NCBI GenBank assembly: GCA_045106475.1
Contig: JBGCEO010000068.1
Coordinates: 5,067-69,066, forward strand
From: Granulosicoccus sp045106475
GTDB lineage: Bacteria; Pseudomonadota; Gammaproteobacteria; Granulosicoccales; Granulosicoccaceae
Direction: 5' to 3'
Length of the DNA stretch: 64,000 bases
A program made the position numbers and the translations under genes. Below, in pieces: positions 51,589 to 59,269 of this stretch; positions within the stretch are counted from its first letter, which is position 1, and each line of letters opens with the position of its first letter. The notes under the pieces were generated by a model. It saw only the letters and a list, made by a program, of their open reading frames with translations. It was not told where the DNA came from and ran no database searches.

Positions 51589-52661
51589 TTCTAACGCGGC
51601 TGGATATATCCAGTTTTCGCAATGTAGACGAGGCTTCACTCTCTCCCCACCCTAGCCTAAATCTGCTCACTGGAAACAACGGATCGGGTAAAAGCAGTGT
51701 GTTGGAAGCAATACAATGTCTTTCAACCGGACACTCTTTCAGGACTAGAAGAGCTCGAGAGCTCATAAGTCGTAATGCCAGTGCATTTACTCTCACTGCC
51801 CTTTTCAATGACCCTGCTTCGAAACGCGAGCATAGAACCGGGCTATGTAAGCAGCGCGATGGCTCGGTAGATCTGAGACTGGATTTTGAAGAAATACAAA
51901 GTATTGCAGAGGTAACCCGGCTTTTGCCGGTCAAATCCCTTACTCCTGATAGCCATCGCCTGATTCAAGAAGGACCTGACGAACGACGTCAATTTCTCGA
52001 TTGGGGAGTGTTCCACATGGAACACCACTATTTTGATACCTGGCGACAATTCAAAAGATCGTTATCACAACGTAACCAGCTGCTTCGCGATTTAGCTCCG
52101 GATGCTGATTTAAGGACCTGGGACGCCATTTTTGTAGAAAACGCGAAACTACTTGACGCCTACAGACGCGCCTACGTGGAGAAATTGCGCGTAGCTCTTG
52201 ATCATCGTTTGATAGCGCTGGATGCCAAGTTCCACGTGGAACTCCAATATAGGCCCGGCTGGTCAGCTGATTTTGATTTGGAGGAGTTGATGGTCAAAAA
52301 TCTGGACTATCACCGAAGAATGAAAACAACGACAGATGGACCTCATCGTGCTGAATTAGCTATTCAGTCCGATAAAGTTTCAGCTAGGCAAGTGTTGTCC
52401 AGAGGTCAGCAGAAGGTGCTGGTATATTTACTTCATCTGGCTCAACTAGATCTGTTAAAGGATGGACAGAGGCGTCAAGCTATTGTGCTATGTGATGATC
52501 TGACATCCGAACTCGATGTAGAACACTCCCAGCGTTTGATTCAGCAATTGGTTGATTTACAGGGCCAGGTGTTTGTCTCAGGTGTCAATTTGGATGTTCT
52601 GAAACAACAGGATCATTCGGGTTATCTGATTGAGCACGGCGTGGTTAAAAAGGTAGTATAA
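51585..52661 (+). CDS. recF: DNA replication and repair protein RecF
   Basis: A 358-residue SMC-like ATPase that helps RecOR load RecA at gaps. The GTG start overlaps dnaN by four bases. Walker A is GNNGSGKSSVLEAI, the signature region VLSRGQQKVLVYLLHLAQ and Walker B IVLCDDLTSELD. The gene also contains two parS-like palindromes (52009-52024 and 52228-52243), so its DNA may serve as partition sites as well as coding sequence. Confidence 0.95.
   Translation: MILTRLDISSFRNVDEASLSPHPSLNLLTGNNGSGKSSVLEAIQCLSTGHSFRTRRARELISRNASAFTLTALFNDPASKREHRTGLCKQRDGSVDLRLDFEEIQSIAEVTRLLPVKSLTPDSHRLIQEGPDERRQFLDWGVFHMEHHYFDTWRQFKRSLSQRNQLLRDLAPDADLRTWDAIFVENAKLLDAYRRAYVEKLRVALDHRLIALDAKFHVELQYRPGWSADFDLEELMVKNLDYHRRMKTTTDGPHRAELAIQSDKVSARQVLSRGQQKVLVYLLHLAQLDLLKDGQRRQAIVLCDDLTSELDVEHSQRLIQQLVDLQGQVFVSGVNLDVLKQQDHSGYLIEHGVVKKVV
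52009..52024. promoter_or_regulatory. parS-like site 1 (inside recF)
   Basis: TGTTCCACATGGAACA matches the general chromosomal parS consensus TGTTNCACGTGNAACA except for A in place of the central G. It lies about 1.6 kb from the probable oriC, where ParB sites cluster in many bacteria. Confidence 0.6.
52228..52243. promoter_or_regulatory. parS-like site 2 (inside recF)
   Basis: AGTTCCACGTGGAACT is a perfect 16-bp palindrome containing the parS core GTTCCACGTGGAAC; only the outermost base pair differs from the consensus. Its spacing of 219 bp from the first site, and parAB on the same chromosome segment, support a functional ParB site. Confidence 0.72.
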
Positions 52662-52691
52662 TTGCAGGGTTACGCTAAGCAGATAGGCCGA

Positions 52692-55103
52692 ATGAGCGAT
52701 AATCCAAGTTACGATTCCTCCAATATCAAAGTCCTGAAAGGGCTTGATGCTGTTCGTAAACGTCCGGGCATGTACATCGGTGATACCGATGACGGGACGG
52801 GTTTGCATCACATGGTCTTCGAGGTTGTAGACAACTCGATAGACGAGGCGCTGGCAGGTCATTGCAGCGCCATCAATGTCATTATTCACACGGATGAATC
52901 AGTCAGCGTCTCGGATGATGGCCGAGGCATACCAGTGGACACCCATAAAGAAGAAGGGCGTTCAGCGGCAGAGGTCATCATGACCGTTTTGCATGCCGGT
53001 GGTAAGTTCGATGACAACTCCTACAAGGTTTCCGGTGGCTTGCACGGTGTAGGTGTATCCGTCGTGAACGCTCTGAGCGAATGGCTGAAACTGACCATCC
53101 ACCGCGATGGCTATGTGCATACTCAGGAGTACGCTGACAGTGAACCTGTAACTGATTTAAAAGCAGGGGAGAAGACTGATAAAACCGGGTCTGAAATACA
53201 TTTCAAACCCAGTGCAGACACTTTTTCTAATATACGTTTTGACTACGATGTACTGTCAAAGCGTCTGAGAGAATTGTCGTTTCTAAACAGCGGAGTGCGC
53301 ATAATCCTGACTGATAATCGCACTGAACAAACCGATACCTTTGAATACGAAGGCGGGATAAGCGCGTTCGTCGATCATCTTAATCGTAAGAAGACAGCCA
53401 TACACAGTACCGTCATTCATACCTTGGGCAGCAAAGATGATGTAGCTGTCGAAGTAGCTCTGCAGTGGACAGAAACTTACCAGGAAAACATATTCTGTTT
53501 TACCAACAACATTCCCCAACGAGATGGCGGAACGCACCTGGCCGGATTTAGATCTGCCATGACGCGCACCCTGAATCAGTACATGGAGAACAGTGGTGTA
53601 AGCAACAAAGCGAAGGTGTCAGCCACAGGCGACGATGCGCGAGAGGGCTTAACTGCCGTCTTGTCAGTCAAGGTACCTGATCCGAAGTTTTCCTCCCAAA
53701 CCAAAGATAAGTTAGTGTCTTCAGAAGTGAAAGGCATAGTGGAATCTGTACTCGGTGAGTTCATGCATGACTTCCTGCAAGAGAATCCAAGTGAGGCTCG
53801 CGAGATAACGGCAAAAATTGTTGACGCAGCCAGAGCCAGGGAAGCCGCTCGAAAAGCTCGCGAAATGACGCGTCGAAAGGGTGCACTGGACATAGCCGGC
53901 TTGCCTGGCAAGCTAGCAGATTGTCAGGAAAAAGATCCAGCAAAATCAGAGATTTACCTGGTGGAAGGAGATTCAGCAGGTGGATCAGCAAAACAGGGTC
54001 GAGATCGTCGCAGACAGGCAATTTTGCCGCTTAAAGGTAAAATTCTAAATGTAGAAAAGGCAAGATTCGACAAGATGCTGCAGAGTGCAGAGGTGGGTAC
54101 GCTCATCACTGCATTAGGTTGTGGTATCGGCAGGGACGAGTTTGACCCGGACAAACTGCGCTATCACTACATTGTGATAATGACTGACGCTGATGTCGAT
54201 GGCTCACATATACGAACCTTGTTGCTCACTTTTTTCTATCGACAAATGCCTGAGCTCATTCGTCGCGGCCATATCTACATTGCGCAACCGCCGCTGTATA
54301 AGGTTAAAAAAGGCAAGCAAGAACGCTATGTAAAAGATGATGCCGAATTGAATGCCTACCTGCTACAGCTGGCACTTGATGGTGCCCGATTGCACGTCAA
54401 TGCAGATGCTCCTACTATCAGCGAAACAGGCTTCGAATCCCTCGCTCAGGAGTATATGCGGGTAGGCTTGTTGATGAACAGAATGGAAAGGCGTTTCAAT
54501 CGAGATGTACTGGAAGCCATTCTTAACCAAACACCTTTGTCCATAGAAGATCTAAGCGATGTGGGTAAGGTCGAGAACTATGCAACACAACTTGTCTCTA
54601 CGCTGAATGAAGACTTGTCTGAAACTTCGCAATACAAAGCCAATCCCATAGAGATAGACGCGCAGCATGGTGTTCAACTGCTAAGGAGAGTTCATGGCAA
54701 CGACAAGGAAATCATTCTGGATCCGGGCTTTTTTAAATCACCGGACTATCGCAGCTTAGCGAAGCTTGCCGAAAAGCTGGATGGCATGTTGGGCGAGGGC
54801 GCTTACGTCGCGCGAGGCGACAGAGATCTGCCAGTAGCAAATTTCAAAGAGGCTATGGACTGGTTGATTGCAGAGTCCAAGCGTGGTCTTACCATCCAGC
54901 GTTACAAAGGTCTGGGCGAGATGAATCCCGATCAGCTTTGGGAAACCACCATGGATCCTGAAGCTCGCCGTATGTTGCAGGTAAGCATCGAAGACGCAAT
55001 AGCAGCAGACGAGGTTTTCGATACGCTGATGGGCGATCAGGTAGAACCCAGACGAGATTTTATTGAACGAAATGCACTGTCGGTAGCCAACCTTGACGTA
55101 TAG
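52692..55103 (+). CDS. gyrB: DNA gyrase subunit B
   Basis: An 803-residue GHKL ATPase subunit of gyrase. I take the ATG at 52692 (MSDNPSYDSSNIKVLKGLDAV), 30 bp after the TTG that opens the frame at the recF stop. The ATPase domain (RKRPGMYIGDTDDGTGLHHMVFEVVDNSIDE, GGLHGVGVSVVNALS) and TOPRIM (EGDSAGGSAKQGRDRRRQAILPLKGKILNVEKAR, TDADVDGSHIRTLLL) are intact. The end matches long gammaproteobacterial GyrB proteins. Confidence 0.97.
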   Translation: MSDNPSYDSSNIKVLKGLDAVRKRPGMYIGDTDDGTGLHHMVFEVVDNSIDEALAGHCSAINVIIHTDESVSVSDDGRGIPVDTHKEEGRSAAEVIMTVLHAGGKFDDNSYKVSGGLHGVGVSVVNALSEWLKLTIHRDGYVHTQEYADSEPVTDLKAGEKTDKTGSEIHFKPSADTFSNIRFDYDVLSKRLRELSFLNSGVRIILTDNRTEQTDTFEYEGGISAFVDHLNRKKTAIHSTVIHTLGSKDDVAVEVALQWTETYQENIFCFTNNIPQRDGGTHLAGFRSAMTRTLNQYMENSGVSNKAKVSATGDDAREGLTAVLSVKVPDPKFSSQTKDKLVSSEVKGIVESVLGEFMHDFLQENPSEAREITAKIVDAARAREAARKAREMTRRKGALDIAGLPGKLADCQEKDPAKSEIYLVEGDSAGGSAKQGRDRRRQAILPLKGKILNVEKARFDKMLQSAEVGTLITALGCGIGRDEFDPDKLRYHYIVIMTDADVDGSHIRTLLLTFFYRQMPELIRRGHIYIAQPPLYKVKKGKQERYVKDDAELNAYLLQLALDGARLHVNADAPTISETGFESLAQEYMRVGLLMNRMERRFNRDVLEAILNQTPLSIEDLSDVGKVENYATQLVSTLNEDLSETSQYKANPIEIDAQHGVQLLRRVHGNDKEIILDPGFFKSPDYRSLAKLAEKLDGMLGEGAYVARGDRDLPVANFKEAMDWLIAESKRGLTIQRYKGLGEMNPDQLWETTMDPEARRMLQVSIEDAIAADEVFDTLMGDQVEPRRDFIERNALSVANLDV

Positions 55104-55114
55104 GACACTTGCTT

Positions 55115-57145
55115 ATGTCTGATAACACATTCGTTCGCAGACCGGATTTTTCAGCAATCAACGTTGATGAAATAGAAGCCACAGTAGATCGCTTGCTTGC
55201 TGATTGCCGAGAGGTCGTAAAAACAGTATCTGCGCAGCAAGAACCAGATTGGGATTCTCTGATGCAGCCACTGGGTGAGGTGCACAATGCACTGAGTCTC
55301 TATTGGTCTCCTATCAGCCACTTGAACTCTGTGATGAACAACGACGCACTCAGAGAAGTCTATAACCGCTGTTTGCCAAAATTTAGCGCCTACTACACAG
55401 AACTGGGACAAAATAGCAATCTCTTTAATGCAACCTTGACCCTAAAAAATAATGCCGAATACGCATCACTAAGTGCTGAACAGCAACAGCAGATAAAACA
55501 TGAGCTAAGGGATTTTGAGCTAGGTGGTGTATCGCTTGATGAGAGCGCCAAAAAGCGATTTGGAGAAATAGCTCTGGCCTTGTCTAAATTGACAACAGAA
55601 TTCTCAGATAACGTCATGGACGCAACCAATGCCTGGGAAAAGCTGATAGATGATGCCAATGATCTAGATGGCTTACCTGACTCGGCTATTGCCGCAGCTA
55701 AACAAAGAGCACAAGCAAAAGACCAGGATGGTTATCTGCTGAATCTTGAGTTCCCGTGCTATATGGCAATTATGATGTTTGCCAACAATCGAGTGTTACG
55801 AGAAGAGCTTTATACCGCCTACTGCACGCGAGCGTCTGATCAGGGCCCCCATGGCGGTGAATTCGATAACACGGATCGGATCAATTCGATCCTGAAGTTG
55901 CGGGCCGAGAAAGCAGCTTTATTGGGTTATGAGTCATTCGCACATTTATCGGTGGTGCCTAAGATGGTAGACACCCCACAGCAAGTATTGGACTTTCTCC
56001 AAGATTTAGCGCGTAGAGCTTATCCAATCGCAAAAGAAGAATTTGCTGAATTAGAAAGGTTTGCTCAAATGAACCTGGATATGAAAAACATGCAGGCATG
56101 GGATGTCGCTTATGTCAGTGATCGTCTCAAGAAGAAGCAATACGATGTATCGGATGAAGAGCTCAAACCCTATTTTCCTGCGAGTAAAGCAGTGCCCGGG
56201 ATGTTCAATGTAGTGGGTAAGTTGTTTGGACTGGATATAAAACCTGTCAAGGACGCCGATGTCTATCATTCAGACGTACAGCTGTATGGCATCACAGACA
56301 AACAGGGCAGACCCAGAGGTGAATTCTATCTGGACAACTATGCGCGTGAAAACAAACGTGGTGGTGCCTGGATGGATGTGTGTGCATCTCGGCAACGAGT
56401 CGGAAATGCTATACAGCAACCCATCGCCTACCTGACTTGCAATCTCACTCCACCTGTCGGAGACGATCCGGCATTGTTGACTCACATGGAGGTAACTACG
56501 TTGTTCCATGAGTTCGGGCATGGCTTGCATCATATGCTCACCCAAGTGGAAACGGCTGGAGTGTCTGGTATCAGTGGCGTTGAATGGGATGCCGTCGAAC
56601 TACCCAGTCAATTCCTGGAAAACTGGTGCTGGGAGAGAGAATCGATTGATCTGATCAGTGGTCATTATCAAACGGGCGAGGCTCTACCGGATGCATTGCT
56701 GGAGAAGATGCGCAATGCAAGAAACTTTCAATCCGCCATGCAGTTGGTCAGGCAACTGGAGTTTGCTCTGTTTGACATGCAACTACACCTTAATTCATCG
56801 CCGGATTCAGCAGCAGATGTTCAATCGACAATAAACACCATCAGGGAGCAGGTATCGGTCATTCCAGCGCCGTCATTTAATCGCTTCCAGCACGGCTTCT
56901 CACACATATTTGCTGGTGGATACAGCGCTGGTTACTTTAGCTATAAATGGGCAGAGGTGTTGTCAGCGGATGCATTTTCTCGATTTGAAGAAGAAGGCAT
57001 ATTCAATGAGCAAACAGGTCAGGATTTCCTGGAAAATGTTCTGGAAGTAGGTGGATCCCGAGATGCAATGAGTTCTTTTAAAGCATTCAGGGGTAGGGAG
57101 CCGAAGGTTGACGCCTTGTTGAGGCAAGCAGGCCTCGCAGCTTAA
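55115..57145 (+). CDS. prlC: Oligopeptidase A (M3 zinc metallopeptidase)
   Basis: A 676-residue cytosolic peptidase that degrades peptides and cleaved signal peptides. The zinc site is H465-E-F-G-H469 (TLFHEFGHGLHHM), with the downstream Glu in GVEWDAVELPSQF as the third ligand. The substrate-proximal motif FNRFQHGFSHIFAGGYSAGYFSYKWAE near the C-terminus is typical. The ATG at 55115 is preferred over the TTG six bases upstream. It follows gyrB by 11 bp and may be read through. Confidence 0.93.
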   Translation: MSDNTFVRRPDFSAINVDEIEATVDRLLADCREVVKTVSAQQEPDWDSLMQPLGEVHNALSLYWSPISHLNSVMNNDALREVYNRCLPKFSAYYTELGQNSNLFNATLTLKNNAEYASLSAEQQQQIKHELRDFELGGVSLDESAKKRFGEIALALSKLTTEFSDNVMDATNAWEKLIDDANDLDGLPDSAIAAAKQRAQAKDQDGYLLNLEFPCYMAIMMFANNRVLREELYTAYCTRASDQGPHGGEFDNTDRINSILKLRAEKAALLGYESFAHLSVVPKMVDTPQQVLDFLQDLARRAYPIAKEEFAELERFAQMNLDMKNMQAWDVAYVSDRLKKKQYDVSDEELKPYFPASKAVPGMFNVVGKLFGLDIKPVKDADVYHSDVQLYGITDKQGRPRGEFYLDNYARENKRGGAWMDVCASRQRVGNAIQQPIAYLTCNLTPPVGDDPALLTHMEVTTLFHEFGHGLHHMLTQVETAGVSGISGVEWDAVELPSQFLENWCWERESIDLISGHYQTGEALPDALLEKMRNARNFQSAMQLVRQLEFALFDMQLHLNSSPDSAADVQSTINTIREQVSVIPAPSFNRFQHGFSHIFAGGYSAGYFSYKWAEVLSADAFSRFEEEGIFNEQTGQDFLENVLEVGGSRDAMSSFKAFRGREPKVDALLRQAGLAA

Positions 57146-57186
57146 AAGCACAGAGGTTCAGACATACACCGAGAACCGAGCGGCTC

Positions 57187-58644
57187 ATGAAATATAAGGA
57201 TCTACGGGATTTCATAGCGGGGCTTGAGTCGCGCGGTGAATTGCTGCGCATCAAGAAAACGGTTGATCCCAATCTGGAGATAACCGAGGTGTGTGACAGG
57301 ACCTTGCGAGCCAAAGGGCCAGCCTTGTTGTTCGAAAACCCAGCCAATTCGAACATTCCATTACTCGGTAACCTGTTTGGTACACCGGAGCGCGTGGCAA
57401 TGGGTATGGGTGAAGACTCAGTGGAGGCTCTGCGAGAAATAGGTAAATTGCTGGCCTTCTTAAAAGAACCAGATCCACCTAAAGGTCTTAAGGATGCGTG
57501 GAACACGTTGCCAATATTCAAGAAAGTTCTCGATATGGCGCCAAAGACTACTCGCAATGCCGCTTGTCAGCAGGAGCAGTGGGATTCGGTAGATTTATCG
57601 CGCCTGCCAGTTCAGACGTGTTGGCCAGGTGATGCTGGCCCCTTGATAACCTGGGGTTTGGTCATCACCAAAGGTCCACATAAAAAGCGTCAAAACATGG
57701 GCATCTATCGCCAACAGGTGATAGCACCGAACAAGACCATCATGCGCTGGTTGAGTCATAGAGGTGGGGCACTGGATTTTCGCGAATGGCAGCAAACCCA
57801 TCCCGGTGAACCGTTTCCGGTAGCGGTTGTACTGGGCGCTGACCCGGCAACAATCCTGGGCGCTGTCACTCCTGTACCCGATACATTATCAGAGCACGCC
57901 TTTGCGGGCTTGCTGCGTGGCGAGCGTACTCTGCTGACCAAGGCTTTGCTGTCAGATCTGCAGGTGCCTGCTTCAGCAGAATTTGTCCTTGAAGGCTACC
58001 TGTATCCAGATCAACAGGCAGAAGAGGGTCCTTTTGGGGATCACACCGGTTATTACAACGAAGTAGATCAATTTCCGGTTTTCACGATAGAGAAGGTCAC
58101 GCATCGCAGCGACCCCATCTATCATTCCACGTATACGGGTCGACCGCCTGATGAACCGGCGATACTGGGTGTGGCGCTCAACGAAGTGTTTGTCCCCATT
58201 TTACAAAAACAGTTTCCGGAAATAAGCGATTTCTATCTTCCTCCAGAGGGCTGCTCCTACCGTATGGCAGTAGTCAGCATGAAGAAGCAATATCCAGGTC
58301 ATGCCAAGCGGGTGATGATGGGTGTATGGTCGTTTTTACGTCAATTCATGTACACGAAATTTGTCATCGTGGTTGATGACGATATAAATGCTCGATCCTG
58401 GGAAGATGTTATCTGGGCAATTACTACGCGGATGGACCCGTCTCGTGATACCACGCTAATCGACAATACTCCCATCGATTATCTGGATTTTGCGTCTCCA
58501 GTGTCCGGATTGGGATCTAAAATGGGAATGGATGCAACCAACAAGCTCCCAGGGGAAACCAACAGAGAGTGGGGTGAACCCATTCAAATGTCAGAGGATG
58601 TTAAGAGACGAGTAGATGCAATGTGGTCGGAATTAGGTTTGTAG
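57187..58644 (+). CDS. ubiD: 4-hydroxy-3-polyprenylbenzoate decarboxylase
   Basis: A 485-residue prenylated-FMN-dependent decarboxylase of ubiquinone biosynthesis. Opening MKYKDLRDFIAGLESRGELLRIKKTVDPNLEITEVCDR; core ITWGLVITKGPHKKRQNMGIYRQQV and EGPFGDHTGYY; the end of the family domain MGMDATNKLPGETNREWG. Length and blocks fit UbiD rather than the shorter aromatic decarboxylases. It follows prlC by 41 bp on the same strand. Confidence 0.95.
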   Translation: MKYKDLRDFIAGLESRGELLRIKKTVDPNLEITEVCDRTLRAKGPALLFENPANSNIPLLGNLFGTPERVAMGMGEDSVEALREIGKLLAFLKEPDPPKGLKDAWNTLPIFKKVLDMAPKTTRNAACQQEQWDSVDLSRLPVQTCWPGDAGPLITWGLVITKGPHKKRQNMGIYRQQVIAPNKTIMRWLSHRGGALDFREWQQTHPGEPFPVAVVLGADPATILGAVTPVPDTLSEHAFAGLLRGERTLLTKALLSDLQVPASAEFVLEGYLYPDQQAEEGPFGDHTGYYNEVDQFPVFTIEKVTHRSDPIYHSTYTGRPPDEPAILGVALNEVFVPILQKQFPEISDFYLPPEGCSYRMAVVSMKKQYPGHAKRVMMGVWSFLRQFMYTKFVIVVDDDINARSWEDVIWAITTRMDPSRDTTLIDNTPIDYLDFASPVSGLGSKMGMDATNKLPGETNREWGEPIQMSEDVKRRVDAMWSELGL

Positions 58645-58777
58645 CGAACCTGAAATCAATGCCTTAGCTCATTAAAACAATCTGTCAAGAATATCTTTAA
58701 CGATTTGTTGAGTTTTCGCATCTTAAGTGTCGTACCATGGCGTGGCGCAAAGACGCAGAACGCTTTAGAGGGCTTAG

Positions 58778-59269
58778 ATGGAAAGCAATACGGGTTGGGT
58801 GCAGCAGCGACAATCTGGCATTGGTTTCAATGAGCTGACCTCCATGATTGCAGAGCTTGTCGCTCATTTCGAAGAGCATCAAAACCCATCCTCCAGGCTG
58901 TTTCCGGATTGGGTATCTCCCAGCACGCGCACAAGCATTGTTCGTCATGGCAGCAGCTCACAGCTGAGCAGTGTGCTCAAGCAGGTACCCAGCGCTATTG
59001 CTGCAGAATATGAACTGTTTTACCGCGGCTCGCCGGTGTTTACCTGGTCAGAGTACCTGTGGCCACACTTGCACCAATCTGATGTCAGGCACAATCAGTC
59101 AAGAACCGTGTACTTGCCGCAACCTTGCTTGATCGAATTGATGAATTTCCACGAGCAAAACCAGACTTCCTGGCTTCAGCGGTATCAGTCAAAGTTACGA
59201 CGCGACCGCGCTATCGAGATCGATAAAATTAGCGTAATGACTCAACCGGATTGTATCGAGCTCAGTTAA
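58778..59269 (+). CDS. Uncharacterised 163-residue protein
   Basis: I do not recognise this family. It has no signal peptide, membrane span or obvious metal motif; composition is mixed, with many Ser, Gln and His and several aromatic residues in the middle (YELFYRGSPVFTWSEYLWPHLHQS). It might bind a ligand or protein. Its last 75 bp overlap the 3' end of the convergent GGDEF-EAL gene (59195-59269), which tempers confidence. GAGGG at 58768-58772 is a weak ribosome site for the ATG at 58778. Confidence 0.5.
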   Translation: MESNTGWVQQRQSGIGFNELTSMIAELVAHFEEHQNPSSRLFPDWVSPSTRTSIVRHGSSSQLSSVLKQVPSAIAAEYELFYRGSPVFTWSEYLWPHLHQSDVRHNQSRTVYLPQPCLIELMNFHEQNQTSWLQRYQSKLRRDRAIEIDKISVMTQPDCIELS

